64,000 nucleotides of DNA, taken from positions 62,001 through 126,000 of the forward strand of contig NZ_FQTY01000002.1 of assembly GCF_900128955.1 (NCBI RefSeq), written 5' to 3'. This stretch comes from Tissierella praeacuta DSM 18095 (GTDB lineage Bacteria; Bacillota; Clostridia; Tissierellales; Tissierellaceae). Under the pieces are notes generated by a model that was not told where the DNA came from, ran no database searches, and saw only the letters and a program-made list of their open reading frames with translations. Made by a program: the position numbers and the translations under genes. Shown here in pieces: positions 8,716-18,288 of the stretch (the first letter of the stretch is position 1; each line of letters starts with the position of its first letter).

Positions 8716-10470
8716 ATGAAAACTATTATGAAAGATATAAAATTTAAAGAAATCAAGAATCCAAATAAGATAATTAGTTATTGGAAAAATGAAAAGTTTA
8801 TTGTAATATTGATTATATTTTTTGGTTTGGCATATAATATTGGAATTGTTCTAGGACCTATTTATCAGGGAAAATTAATAGACTCTATTTTGAGAGGAGA
8901 AAGTATATCTGATTTAATAGTTTTAGGAATTAAATTTGTTGCTATAATTAGTACAATTCAAATCATGAGATATTTTAAACGTCTTTATATAAGAATGTTT
9001 GCCAACAATACCAGTGCTACAATGCGTTTTATGCTTTATAATGATATTATTAATAAAAGTATTATAGATTTGGATAATGAAAACATGGGGAATTTAATGA
9101 CAAAGGTTATTTCAGATGTGGAATTATGTGTAGAAGGTATGCGTAAGTTCACTACAGAGATATTTGATACAGGTGTAGTTATGGTATCATACTTTATTTC
9201 AATGCTTATTTATGACGTAAGGATAACCATTGTAGCATCTGTTTTTATTCCTATTGCTATTATCTTAGCTGAAAAACTTAAAGTTCTTATATATAAGTAT
9301 TCCACTGCATTTCGTAAAAAAAGTAGTGAGGTCGCTGATTTAACATATAGGAGTATTGAAAATGCTATTCTTTATCGTGTCAATGGAATTGAAAGTCAGA
9401 ATCAAGAAAGATATAATATAGAGTTAGAAGATTTAAAAGATAAGGCAATTAAGGCTGATATTTTAGAAAATTCTATGCAACCAATTTATAAACTTATTGC
9501 TCTGTTAGGAGTTATTCTTGTAATATACTTAGGTGGAAATAAAGTAATAGCTGGTATTTGGACAGTAGGGGTTTTTTCTGCTTATATATCAATTTTTATT
9601 TCAATGGCAGCTAAGGCAAGTAAGGCAGCAAAGTTATTTAATTCTGTGCAGAAATCCCAAGTATCATGGAAAAGAATTAGACCCTATTTTTCCCCCTATT
9701 ATAAGAAGGATATTACCACTAAGATTAAAAAGGGTGAAACAAATCTCATTGTTAGAAACCTTAGTTTTAAATATCCTAACAGTAAAGAGAATATTATTGA
9801 GAATATCAATTTTGAAGCTAGAAGAGGAGAAATTATCGGTATAACAGGACCTATAGCCTGTGGGAAAACTACTCTTGGCATATCATTATTGGGACAATAT
9901 CCTTATATGGGAAGTATAAAGATAGATGGAAAGGAATTAAAAGATTATTCAGAGTATGAACGCAGCCAGATGATTTCTTATTTAGGCCATAGACCCCAAC
10001 TACTTTCAGATACAATTTATAACAATATTACCCTTGGAGATGCTCAAGACATTAAATATGTTTTAAAAGATGTTTGTTTTGAGAATGATTTAAAAGCTAT
10101 GCCCAAAAGAGAGTTTACTATGGTGGGGAATAATGGAATTCGCCTAAGTGGAGGGCAACAATCAAGAATAGCTATTGCTAGAACTTTAGTAAGAAAAAAT
10201 AAAATCATTATTTTAGATGATCCGTTTTCAGCAATTGATATGAAAACTGAAGAAATGATAATTGAAAATTTAAGAAAGAACTATAAAGATAGTATAATCA
10301 TTTTAATTTCTCATAGATTGAGTATTTTCAATAAAATAAATAAAATTCTGCTAATTAACAGTGATAAGAAAGTGGATTATGGAACACATGAAGAATTGAT
10401 GAGAGATTCTAGACTGTATAGAACCATATATACTTTACAAAGCAGTGGAGGTGGAAAGGATGAAATCTAA
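8716..10470 (+). CDS. ABC exporter half-transporter, degenerate-site subunit (BmrC-like)
   Basis: A 584-residue fusion of a six-helix type IV exporter domain (about 1-330) and a nucleotide-binding domain. Walker A is GPIACGKTT (about 377), the signature is LSGGQQ (about 477), and Walker B ends ILDDP, with Asp where the catalytic Glu is expected, followed by ISHRLS. This D-for-E change marks the partner that contributes the degenerate ATP site in heterodimeric exporters such as BmrCD or TM287/288. ATG 8716 sits directly against AAGGA; ATG 8728 is the alternative start. It overlaps the next gene by 11 bp. The exported compound is unknown; drugs or peptides are usual. Confidence 0.9.
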   Translation: MKTIMKDIKFKEIKNPNKIISYWKNEKFIVILIIFFGLAYNIGIVLGPIYQGKLIDSILRGESISDLIVLGIKFVAIISTIQIMRYFKRLYIRMFANNTSATMRFMLYNDIINKSIIDLDNENMGNLMTKVISDVELCVEGMRKFTTEIFDTGVVMVSYFISMLIYDVRITIVASVFIPIAIILAEKLKVLIYKYSTAFRKKSSEVADLTYRSIENAILYRVNGIESQNQERYNIELEDLKDKAIKADILENSMQPIYKLIALLGVILVIYLGGNKVIAGIWTVGVFSAYISIFISMAAKASKAAKLFNSVQKSQVSWKRIRPYFSPYYKKDITTKIKKGETNLIVRNLSFKYPNSKENIIENINFEARRGEIIGITGPIACGKTTLGISLLGQYPYMGSIKIDGKELKDYSEYERSQMISYLGHRPQLLSDTIYNNITLGDAQDIKYVLKDVCFENDLKAMPKREFTMVGNNGIRLSGGQQSRIAIARTLVRKNKIIILDDPFSAIDMKTEEMIIENLRKNYKDSIIILISHRLSIFNKINKILLINSDKKVDYGTHEELMRDSRLYRTIYTLQSSGGGKDEI

Positions 10471-12202
10471 TTTAGTAAAAGAAACTTTTAAAAATGTAAT
10501 TAAAAATAATCTTATAGTATTTCTATTACTTATAATCATTATTATAGGAATAGTTATTATATCCTTACTTCCCCCACAGATTTTAAGAAAGATAATTGAT
10601 GAAAAATTAGTGCCTAGAGATATTGAAGGGTTGCTGCTATTAAGTATTGCTTATCTTGGTACTTTAATTTTAATTGGAATATTTGATTTTCTAAAGGAAG
10701 CTATTTTAACTATTCTAGGTCAAAAATTTACTAAGGAAATTCGTATGGAGATGATGAAAAAACTTGGAAGAATAAACTCAATGTTTTTTTCCTACAATGA
10801 CTCTGGTTCTATAGTTTCTCGCTTCACTAATGATGTAGATGCTATTAGTTCTTTATTTACATCAGGCATTGTAAGTATGTTAATTGATTTATTTAAAATT
10901 ATAGGTATTTTAATATCTATTTGGATATTTAGTGTAAGACTTGGGATAATTGTTTTGATTTTATTACCAATTATATATTTTATTATAAGGATATTTCAAA
11001 AGAGTATGTTAAAGGCACAAATAGAAAATCGTATATTATTGGGAAAATTAAACAATCATATTTCTGAAAGTTTAAAAAACATACAGATGATTAAATCCTT
11101 TAGCAAAGAAAGTTATATGGAGGATAATTATAAAATATATCTATTGGATAACTATAGGACAATGGAAAAGGTTAATTTTTATGATTCCATATTCTCTCCA
11201 ATTATTATGATTATTCGTGCCATCATAATTGCTATTGTTGCTGTATTATCATCGAAGCAATTGGGATATCTAGGCATATCTGTAGGTATGGTCGCTGCTT
11301 CCATTGAATTAATTTCTAATCTTTTAGGACCAATACAGGATTTAGGTATGGAACTTCAAAGTATTCAAGGAGCTATATCAGGTGTATACAGAGTTAATGA
11401 GTTTTATAATGAGATAGAGGATGATTATAAAGATAATAGTCTGTCTGCTGAAATTCTTATATCAGATAGAAATGATATAAAACTTTCATTTAATAATCTT
11501 AGTTTTTATTATGAAGAAGGAAAGGAAATTCTAGAAGATGTAAATCTTAAAATTCAATCACAGGAAAAGGTGGCTTTTATAGGTAGAACAGGAGTAGGTA
11601 AGTCAACTTTATTTAAACTAATATTAGGACTGCTTAAACCATCCAATGGAAATATATCCATAAATGGAGTCGATGTATATAGTATTCCTAATAGTGAAAA
11701 GCGAAAAATATTTGGTTATGTAGACCAAAATTTTAATACCATAAACGGTACTGTTGCAGAACAAGTTAGCTTAGGGGATAAGAGTATTACTAAAGAGCAA
11801 ATTCAAGAAGCTATAGATTTCGTAGGATTAGGTGATTATGTATTATCATTAGAAAATGGATATGATACAAAGATGGATAATAATCTTTTTTCACAGGGGC
11901 AAAAACAATTATTGGCTATTGCAAGAGCCATAGTTACTAATCCACCTATATTGCTTCTTGATGAAATAACTGCAAACTTAGATGCTATTACCGAAGAAAA
12001 TATAATATCTGTATTACAGAAGGCTAGTGATACACGTACTATATTATCCATATCCCATAGACTATTTTCCATGATTTCTTGTGATACTGTAGTTATTTTA
12101 GAAAATGGAAAAATTAAAAATTCAGGTTCACCAGAATTACTTTTAAAAAATGATGAATGGTATCGCAACCATATTGAATTAGAAAAGTTAACATGGAGAT
12201 AA
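10460..12202 (+). CDS. ABC exporter half-transporter, catalytic subunit (BmrD-like)
   Basis: The 580-residue partner of the previous gene. Walker A is GRTGVGKST (about 374), the signature is SQGQ (about 477) and Walker B ends LLDEIT with the catalytic Glu, followed by SISHRL. The SQGQ signature with a complete Walker B, opposite LSGGQ with DD in the partner, is the expected complementary pair: one consensus and one degenerate ATP site. I use ATG 10460, preceded by GGAGGT; GTG 10445 would extend it by five residues. Coupled by overlap to its partner. Confidence 0.91.
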   Translation: MKSNLVKETFKNVIKNNLIVFLLLIIIIIGIVIISLLPPQILRKIIDEKLVPRDIEGLLLLSIAYLGTLILIGIFDFLKEAILTILGQKFTKEIRMEMMKKLGRINSMFFSYNDSGSIVSRFTNDVDAISSLFTSGIVSMLIDLFKIIGILISIWIFSVRLGIIVLILLPIIYFIIRIFQKSMLKAQIENRILLGKLNNHISESLKNIQMIKSFSKESYMEDNYKIYLLDNYRTMEKVNFYDSIFSPIIMIIRAIIIAIVAVLSSKQLGYLGISVGMVAASIELISNLLGPIQDLGMELQSIQGAISGVYRVNEFYNEIEDDYKDNSLSAEILISDRNDIKLSFNNLSFYYEEGKEILEDVNLKIQSQEKVAFIGRTGVGKSTLFKLILGLLKPSNGNISINGVDVYSIPNSEKRKIFGYVDQNFNTINGTVAEQVSLGDKSITKEQIQEAIDFVGLGDYVLSLENGYDTKMDNNLFSQGQKQLLAIARAIVTNPPILLLDEITANLDAITEENIISVLQKASDTRTILSISHRLFSMISCDTVVILENGKIKNSGSPELLLKNDEWYRNHIELEKLTWR

Positions 12203-12246
12203 TCTCTATTTATTATTAAAGACATAAAAAGATGGAGGAACAAAAG

Positions 12247-12729
12247 ATGAATAATTTAAAACTATATAATAATATATTTTTTCCAAAAACAGAAACATCC
12301 ATATTAATGGAGCCAATTCATAGTAATATTCATGGTAATGTTCATGGTGGAGAATTGATGAAGATAATGGATACTGTAGCAGGTATAACTGCAACAAAAC
12401 ATTGTAAAGGCATTGTGGTTACTGCTAGAATTGATGAAATTGTATTTCATAAACCAATTCATGTAGGAAATGTTATTACCTGTATTTCTCAATTAGCCTA
12501 TGTTGGCAACTCTTCTATGGAAATATTAGTTAGAGTTTTAGTTCATGAAATAGAAAACTATTCTGAGCCTGAAACAGCTTTGACTGCATTTTTTACTATG
12601 GTTCATTTAGTGGATAACAAACCAGCTAAAGTACCAGAGTTAGCTATAACTACTAAGGAAGAGGAAGAACTTTATAAATTAGGAGAAAAGAAACATAAGG
12701 AAATAAAAACAAAACATATTAGTTTATAA
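12247..12729 (+). CDS. Hotdog-fold acyl-CoA thioesterase (YkhA/YciA type)
   Basis: A 160-residue single-hotdog protein that hydrolyses acyl-CoA. Characteristic segments are NVHGGELMKIMDTVAG (catalytic Asp region), TARIDEIVFHKPIHVGN and FFTMVHLV. ATG 12247 is chosen because GGAGG at 12234-12238 is at the right distance; the in-frame ATG at 12232 would place that site inside the gene. It is 44 bp after the exporter and may be co-transcribed. No clear terminator follows before the his promoter. Confidence 0.88.
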   Translation: MNNLKLYNNIFFPKTETSILMEPIHSNIHGNVHGGELMKIMDTVAGITATKHCKGIVVTARIDEIVFHKPIHVGNVITCISQLAYVGNSSMEILVRVLVHEIENYSEPETALTAFFTMVHLVDNKPAKVPELAITTKEEEELYKLGEKKHKEIKTKHISL

Positions 12730-12752
12730 TATTTTCATTTTAAAAATTATTG

Positions 12753-12781
12753 TTGCAAAATAATAATATTAATAGTATAAT
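12753..12781 (+). promoter_or_regulatory. Sigma-A-type promoter of the his operon
   Basis: TTGCAA (12753-12758), a 17-bp spacer and a consensus TATAAT (12776-12781). It lies 59 bp before the His leader peptide start. Confidence 0.65.
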
Positions 12782-12839
12782 CAATATAATCATTTAACGA
12801 ATTATCGCAGTAATTAGATAAAGCAAGGAGAGAGTATAA

Positions 12840-12914
12840 ATGAAAATATTAAATATTATAAAATCCAATATACAATTTCATCATCATAGGAATGGGGTTT
12901 GCTGTTTGAACTGA
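12840..12914 (+). CDS. hisL: His operon leader peptide (24 residues, three consecutive His)
   Basis: A short gene with its own AAGGAG site (12825-12830) and ATG 12840, ending at TGA 12912-12914. The peptide contains NIQFHHHRNG; the three CAT codons are at 12879-12887. A tandem His run in a leader ahead of a hairpin array and the his genes is the classic sign of translation-coupled attenuation: a ribosome stalls at these codons when charged tRNA-His is short. Bacillota his operons are often controlled by T-boxes instead, and no T-box core (GGTGGNACCGCG) is present here. Confidence 0.87.
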   Translation: MKILNIIKSNIQFHHHRNGVCCLN

Positions 12915-13030
12915 TTATAGTTCATAGGTGCAATCCCTAATTGTGTTGTTATAATTTTGGGGATTGTACCTATGATGGAAGATAAAAGTAGGAGCCATAT
13001 AGGTATATCTATATGGCTCCTACTTTTTTT
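12882..13030 (+). promoter_or_regulatory. His operon transcription attenuator
   Basis: The strong terminator is a perfect 16-bp stem (12987-13002 with 13009-13024, arm AGTAGGAGCCATATAG) followed by Ts to 13030. The segment CCTATGATG (12969-12977) can pair in three mutually exclusive ways: with CATCATAGG over the His codons (12882-12890, 9 bp); with 12922-12937 in a 16-bp stem (12960-12975); or, through TACCTAT (12967-12973), with ATAGGTA inside the terminator (12999-13005). Hence ribosome position on the His codons can redirect folding. Which pairing acts as antiterminator is not settled by inspection. Confidence 0.8.
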
Positions 13031-13068
13031 ATATAAATATTTTTATCATTAGAAAGGCAGGGGAGAAA

Positions 13069-14031
13069 ATGGAATATTTAAAAATGGAAGATGAAATTAA
13101 ATATTGTAGTAAAAGATATGAATTGCAAAGAAATATTGAAGATAAGTTTTTAGAGGAAGGATATTTTTATATTGAGCTATCTGCTTTTGAAGATTTAAAT
13201 AAATTTACATCTCTTTATAAAAAAGCAAAAAAGGATTCCTTGGTAAAATTATTGAGGGAAGGTTCTGAAGTATTGATACTTAGACCAGATAATACGACTA
13301 GCATTATAAAAAATTTTATTCCTAGATGGCAAGAAGATATAAGCCTTAAATTATTTTACAATTCAACAGTATTTAGAAATAATCCAAACTCAAATATTAG
13401 TGAGATAAGACAGTTAGGGGTGGAATATTTAGGGGGGAATATTTTAGCCGTTGATAAAGAAGTAATAGGTATGACATTAGATGTTTTAAATAGATTTAAT
13501 AATGATTTTATTTTAGAGTTATCAAATACTAAATATATTTCTGGACTTTTGGAGGAAATAGATATACAAGATTCTCAAAAACAAAAATTAAAGGATTTTA
13601 TATATTATAAAAATAAGTACGAGCTTTTAGAGTATATAAAAAAATTAAATATACCAAAGGATATCTGTCATTGTTTATTCAATATATTAGATTTTCAAGG
13701 AGAAATTCTGGAGGTTATAGATATGGCTGAAAATTATTATACAAATAATATCATGGATGAAGCTTTGGCAGAACTAAGGATATTAGGGGATTTTATTGAA
13801 AAAGAAAATTATTCAAAATATGTTCATTTTGATTTATCTATGATTATGGAATTAGATTATTATGATGGTGTGATTTTTAAAGGCTATTATCCTAATTCAT
13901 TTGAGGAGATTATATGTGGAGGGAGGTATGATTCTTTTACAGAAGAGTTTGGACAAAGAGTTCCCGCAGTAGGATTTTCTTTAAATTTAGATGAACTAAC
14001 AAAGGTATATTTAGAAAAGGATGGTGAATAA
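13069..14031 (+). CDS. hisZ: ATP phosphoribosyltransferase regulatory subunit
   Basis: A catalytically inactive histidyl-tRNA-synthetase-like protein that forms a complex with short HisG and confers histidine feedback. The product is 320 residues and carries class-II synthetase features: LRPDNTTSIIKNFIPRW, then a motif 2-like FRNNPNSNISEIRQLGVE and the late GGRYDSFTEEFG and AVGFSLNLD segments. There is no anticodon-binding domain. GGCAGGGGAG precedes ATG 13069, 38 bp after the attenuator. It is the first structural gene of the operon. Confidence 0.93.
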   Translation: MEYLKMEDEIKYCSKRYELQRNIEDKFLEEGYFYIELSAFEDLNKFTSLYKKAKKDSLVKLLREGSEVLILRPDNTTSIIKNFIPRWQEDISLKLFYNSTVFRNNPNSNISEIRQLGVEYLGGNILAVDKEVIGMTLDVLNRFNNDFILELSNTKYISGLLEEIDIQDSQKQKLKDFIYYKNKYELLEYIKKLNIPKDICHCLFNILDFQGEILEVIDMAENYYTNNIMDEALAELRILGDFIEKENYSKYVHFDLSMIMELDYYDGVIFKGYYPNSFEEIICGGRYDSFTEEFGQRVPAVGFSLNLDELTKVYLEKDGE

Positions 14032-14032
14032 A

Positions 14033-14656
14033 ATGAATTGTTTAAATATAGCTATTTCAAAAGGTAGGGTTGGAAAGGAAGCATGTGATTTATTTAAGAA
14101 AGTAGGGCTTGGGAATTCAATAGATTTAGATTCTAGAAAGCTGATTTTTAAAGATGAAGAAAATAAGATTAATTATATATATGTTAAATCTTCAGATGTA
14201 TTAACTTATGTAGAAAATGGAGTTGCAGATCTTGGTATAGTTGGAAAAGATATTATATTAGAAAATGAAGGGGATATATATGAGCTTTTAGACTTAGGAT
14301 TAGGAAAATGTAAATTTGCCATAGCAGGATTAAAAGAACAAAAAAATTATGAAGATGAATTATTAAAGGTTGCCACAAAGTATCCAAGAATTGCTAAAAG
14401 ATACTTTCATGAAAAAAATCAAAAAATTGATTTAATCAAATTAAATGGCTCTGTAGAATTAGCACCTTTAGTGGGACTTTCAGATGTAATAGTGGATTTA
14501 GTTCAAACTGGAAATACATTGAAGGCTAATAATCTTGAAATCATAGAAGAAATGTTTGATATAAGTACTAAACTTATATGTAATAGAATAAGTTACAGAT
14601 TTAAATATACTAGGGTTGTTAACTTGATGAAACTATTAAAGGCGGTGGAAAATTAG
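14033..14656 (+). CDS. hisG: ATP phosphoribosyltransferase, short form
   Basis: It catalyses the first step of histidine synthesis, ATP plus PRPP to phosphoribosyl-ATP. The product is 207 residues, the short form that needs HisZ, which agrees with the gene upstream. Recognisable parts are NIAISKGRV, the ADLGIVGKD segment and the PRPP loop VDLVQTGNTLKAN. I prefer ATG 14033, one base after the hisZ stop and behind AAGGATGG, over ATG 14021, which would lie inside hisZ. Confidence 0.94.
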   Translation: MNCLNIAISKGRVGKEACDLFKKVGLGNSIDLDSRKLIFKDEENKINYIYVKSSDVLTYVENGVADLGIVGKDIILENEGDIYELLDLGLGKCKFAIAGLKEQKNYEDELLKVATKYPRIAKRYFHEKNQKIDLIKLNGSVELAPLVGLSDVIVDLVQTGNTLKANNLEIIEEMFDISTKLICNRISYRFKYTRVVNLMKLLKAVEN

Positions 14657-14657
14657 T

Positions 14658-15941
14658 ATGGAGGTTATAAAGGGTTCAGATAGAAAAGAAATATTAAAAA
14701 GACTTTTGAGCAGAAGCAAATTAGAAATAGATGAAATAAATTCAATAGTTAAAGATATTTTGTATAACACAAGGATGAAAAAAGATAAAGCTTTAAGAGA
14801 ATATACTGAAAAATTTGATGGAGTTTTATTAGAAAATTTTTTAGTATCTGAAGAAGAAATAGAAAATGCTTTGAAAAATATAAATAGAGAGTTAAAAGAA
14901 GATTTAATAAAGGCAGCAGAAAATATAAAGAATTATCATGAAAAACAATTGAGAAAGTCCTATTTTTTAAAAGAAGATAAAAATATAGTGTTAGGTCAAA
15001 TTATAAGCCCCTTAGAAAAGGTTGGAATTTATGTACCAGGAGGAAGTGCCTCCTATCCTTCTACTGTATTAATGAATGCTTTACCAGCAAAGATAGCTGG
15101 AGTAAATGAAATAACAATGATAAGTCCCCCTAATAAATATGGGAAAATAAAAGATTCTATTCTTGTGGCAGCTTTTATTGCTGGAGTAAATAAAATATAT
15201 AAAATAGGCGGTGCTCAAGGTATAGCTGCTTTGGCTTTTGGTACGGAAACTATAGGAAAGGTAGATAAGATAACAGGACCAGGAAATATCTATGTAACGT
15301 TAGCAAAAAAACAGGTTTCAGGATATGTAGGAATAGATATGTTAGCAGGTCCTAGTGAAATTATGATAATTGCAGATCAATGGGCAAATCCAAAATATAT
15401 AGCAGCTGATTTAATTTCTCAGGCTGAACATGATAAGATGGCGGCATCTATTTTAGTGACAGATTATGAACCAATTATAGATAAGGTGTTGTTAGAATTA
15501 GAATTGCAAATCCCATCCCTTGATAGAAAGGATATCATAAAGAAATCTTTAGAGGATTATGGAATTATTATATTAACAGAATCCTTAGAAGAATCTATAG
15601 AAATAGTTAATGAAATAGCACCAGAGCATTTAGAAATACTAACTGAAAATCCTTTTGAAATATATAGTAACATTAAAAATGCGGGGGCTATTTTCTTAGG
15701 AGAGTATTCGCCAGAGCCAGTAGGAGATTACTTTGCAGGGACAAACCATACTTTGCCTACAAGTTCTACCTCTCGATTTTCTTCTTCATTATCTGTAGAT
15801 GATTTCATAAAGAAAACTTCACTTATATATTACAGCAAAGAAGCTTTGCTGGAGTCCAAGGACTCAATCATTAGGATTGCAGAAGAAGAAGGGTTAAGGG
15901 GTCATGCAAATTCAGTAAAAATAAGATTTGAGGATGTGTAA
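14658..15941 (+). CDS. hisD: Histidinol dehydrogenase
   Basis: Zinc- and NAD-dependent oxidation of histidinol to histidine, the last two steps of the pathway. The 427-residue product contains YVPGGSASYPS, the GPGNIYVTLAKK stretch, MLAGPSEIMIIAD and the metal/catalytic segments SQAEHD and APEHLEI, and ends with the GHANSVKIR motif, so it is complete. It begins 1 bp after hisG behind GGCGGTGG. Confidence 0.95.
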   Translation: MEVIKGSDRKEILKRLLSRSKLEIDEINSIVKDILYNTRMKKDKALREYTEKFDGVLLENFLVSEEEIENALKNINRELKEDLIKAAENIKNYHEKQLRKSYFLKEDKNIVLGQIISPLEKVGIYVPGGSASYPSTVLMNALPAKIAGVNEITMISPPNKYGKIKDSILVAAFIAGVNKIYKIGGAQGIAALAFGTETIGKVDKITGPGNIYVTLAKKQVSGYVGIDMLAGPSEIMIIADQWANPKYIAADLISQAEHDKMAASILVTDYEPIIDKVLLELELQIPSLDRKDIIKKSLEDYGIIILTESLEESIEIVNEIAPEHLEILTENPFEIYSNIKNAGAIFLGEYSPEPVGDYFAGTNHTLPTSSTSRFSSSLSVDDFIKKTSLIYYSKEALLESKDSIIRIAEEEGLRGHANSVKIRFEDV

Positions 15942-15944
15942 TAT

Positions 15945-16997
15945 ATGGAAATGATTAAAAATAATATTAAAAATTTGAAGGAATATAAAATAAATAAAAA
16001 ACCCTATAGGATAAAACTAGATGCTAATGAAGGGAAAGATATTTTTTTAAAGGATATATCTAAAGAAATTATAAGAGGTTTAGAAAAAATAGATATAAAT
16101 TTATATCCAGATACGGATTCTTTTTTGTTGAGGGTTGAAATAGGAAAATACTTAAATATAAATCCAGATAATATAGTTACAGGAAATGGTTCCAGTGAAA
16201 TGATAGAACTTATTATGAAAACTTTTATAGATAAGGATGATATTGTATTAAGTTTTGTACCTACCTTTAGTATGTATTCTATATTTACTCAGATTTATTC
16301 AGGAAGATTTATAGGAATTAATAGTAATGAAGACTTTTCTATAGATATAGATATTTTAATTGAAAAGACAAAAGAAATAAATCCTAAGGTTATATTTATA
16401 TGTAATCCCAATAATCCTACAGGTTCTTTAGTAAAAAAACATGAGGTTGAAAGATTGTTAAATAATGTAAATTGCATAGTGGTAGTTGATGAAGCATATA
16501 TGGAATTTGCAGAGGGATCTATGGTAGAAGATATCTATAAATATAAAAACTTAATAGTTCTTAGGACTTTGTCCAAAGCTTTAGGTCTTGCTGCAATAAG
16601 ACTAGGATACATGATATCCAATGTTGATATTGTTAATGTTATAAACAGAGTAAGAGCACCCTATAATTTAAATGCCATAAGCCAATATATGGGAATAGAA
16701 GCATTGAAAAACAAAGAAAGGATATTCAAATATGTGGAGGAAGTAAAAAGAGAGAGAAAATATCTATATGAAAAATTAACTGAATTGTCCCTTGAACTAT
16801 GGGAATCAAATACAAATTTTATATTTTTCAAATCAGATATTGATGAACTTGATAAAAAGTTAGAAGAAGATGGTATATTAATAAGAGCTTTTTCAAAAGA
16901 GCTAAGGGGATGTTATAGGGTTACTGTAGGGAATAGATGGGAAAACCATGAATTTGTAAAATCCCTAAAGGAGATATTAAAAAATGAGAAAAGCTAA
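15945..16997 (+). CDS. hisC: Histidinol-phosphate aminotransferase
   Basis: A PLP enzyme that converts imidazole-acetol phosphate to histidinol phosphate. The product is 350 residues. Marks are NGSSEMIELI, CNPNNPTGS, VVVDEAYMEFA and the PLP lysine in TLSKALGLAAIRLGY. The gene overlaps hisB by 14 bp. The start context is weaker than for its neighbours, as expected for coupling to hisD, which ends 3 bp upstream. Confidence 0.94.
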   Translation: MEMIKNNIKNLKEYKINKKPYRIKLDANEGKDIFLKDISKEIIRGLEKIDINLYPDTDSFLLRVEIGKYLNINPDNIVTGNGSSEMIELIMKTFIDKDDIVLSFVPTFSMYSIFTQIYSGRFIGINSNEDFSIDIDILIEKTKEINPKVIFICNPNNPTGSLVKKHEVERLLNNVNCIVVVDEAYMEFAEGSMVEDIYKYKNLIVLRTLSKALGLAAIRLGYMISNVDIVNVINRVRAPYNLNAISQYMGIEALKNKERIFKYVEEVKRERKYLYEKLTELSLELWESNTNFIFFKSDIDELDKKLEEDGILIRAFSKELRGCYRVTVGNRWENHEFVKSLKEILKNEKS

Positions 16998-17562
16998 AAT
17001 AGAAAGAAAGACTAAGGAAACTGATATTTCAGTAGAAATAAATATAGATGGAACAGGTGAAAATTACATAGATACAGGTATAGGCTTTTTGGATCATATG
17101 CTTCAATTAATGGCTTTTCATGGTTCCTTTGACTTAAATATAGTTTGCAAGGGGGATTTGCATGTAGACGATCATCACTCTGTAGAAGATGTGGGAATAG
17201 CCCTTGGGGAAGGATTTTGCCAAGCCTTAGGTGATAAAAAAGGCATTAAACGATATGGAAATTTTTATATACCTATGGATGAGGCTTTATGTCTTGCATC
17301 ATTAGATGTAAGTGGACGTTCCTATTCTGTATTTAATGTTGAATTTGAAAGAGAAAAATTAGGTTCTATGAGCACTGAAAATTTTAAAGAGTTTTTTAGA
17401 GCCTTTTCCTATAAATCAGGTATTACAGTTCATATAAATTTATTATATGGTGAAAATGACCATCATAAAATTGAAGCAGTATTTAAGGCTTTTTCAAAAG
17501 CATTAAAAGAAGCTATTCAAATAGTATCAGAAAAAATACCCTCTTCCAAGGGGATTTTATGA
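16984..17562 (+). CDS. hisB: Imidazoleglycerol-phosphate dehydratase
   Basis: It dehydrates imidazoleglycerol phosphate. The 192-residue single-domain form has the two metal-site repeats: GFLDHMLQLMAFH with DDHHSVEDVGIALG, and later GENDHHKIEAVFKAF. There is no fused histidinol-phosphatase domain, so a separate phosphatase must be encoded elsewhere. The usual next gene, hisH, is absent: hisA starts 15 bp after the stop. Confidence 0.95.
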   Translation: MRKAKIERKTKETDISVEINIDGTGENYIDTGIGFLDHMLQLMAFHGSFDLNIVCKGDLHVDDHHSVEDVGIALGEGFCQALGDKKGIKRYGNFYIPMDEALCLASLDVSGRSYSVFNVEFEREKLGSMSTENFKEFFRAFSYKSGITVHINLLYGENDHHKIEAVFKAFSKALKEAIQIVSEKIPSSKGIL

Positions 17563-17577
17563 TTAGGAGATGATAAA

Positions 17578-18288
17578 TTGATAATTTTACCTGCAATTGA
17601 TATTAAAGATAATAAATGTGTGAGACTATCTCAAGGAGATTTTAATAAAATGAAGGTATATTCTTCAGAGCCTGTTGAAATGGCATTAAAATGGGAAAAG
17701 GAAGGTGCAGAATATCTACATTTAGTAGATTTAGATGGTGCTAGAAATGAAACTTTTATAAATAAAAAGTCCATAGAGAAAATCCTAAAAAATATTAATA
17801 TTCCAGTACAAATAGGTGGGGGAATAAGAAATGAAAAAAAGGTAAGGGAGATTTTAGATTTAGGAGTAAATAGGGTGATATTGGGAACGGCTGCAGTTGA
17901 AAACATAAAACTTTTGAGGAAATTAATAAATATTTATGGTAATGATAAAATTGTAGTATCTATAGATGCTAAAAATGGAAAAGTCGCTACTAGAGGTTGG
18001 GAGCTTATAAGTAATATAGATTCCTTGGAATTTTCCAAGAAATTAGAGGACATTGGAATAAAAACCATAGTTTATACTGATATATCAAAGGATGGAATGC
18101 TACAAGGTTCTAATAATGAAATATATAAAGAATTAAAAGAAAAGACTCAGCTGAATATCATTGCTTCAGGGGGCATTTCTTTTATGGAAGATATTATAAG
18201 ACTTAAAGAGATGGATTTATATGGTGCAATAATAGGAAAAGCATTTTATGATAATTTATTAATATTTAAGGAAGTGGTAAAATGGTAA
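17578..18288 (+). CDS. hisA: ProFAR isomerase
   Basis: A (beta/alpha)8 isomerase that opens the ribose of ProFAR to PRFAR. The 236-residue product starts at TTG 17578 behind TAGGAG; the sequence then reads [20 protein letters not shown], the expected N-terminus with the catalytic Asp. The second catalytic Asp is in [12 protein letters not shown], and the phosphate loops read IGGGIR and ASGGIS. It overlaps hisF by 7 bp. Confidence 0.95.
   Translation: MIILPAIDIKDNKCVRLSQGDFNKMKVYSSEPVEMALKWEKEGAEYLHLVDLDGARNETFINKKSIEKILKNINIPVQIGGGIRNEKKVREILDLGVNRVILGTAAVENIKLLRKLINIYGNDKIVVSIDAKNGKVATRGWELISNIDSLEFSKKLEDIGIKTIVYTDISKDGMLQGSNNEIYKELKEKTQLNIIASGGISFMEDIIRLKEMDLYGAIIGKAFYDNLLIFKEVVKW

Noticed and set aside
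12781-13040. T-box riboswitch ahead of the his operon
   Set aside because: The conserved T-box core (GGTGGNACCGCG) and stem I motifs are absent; a His-codon leader with its own ribosome site explains the hairpins better.
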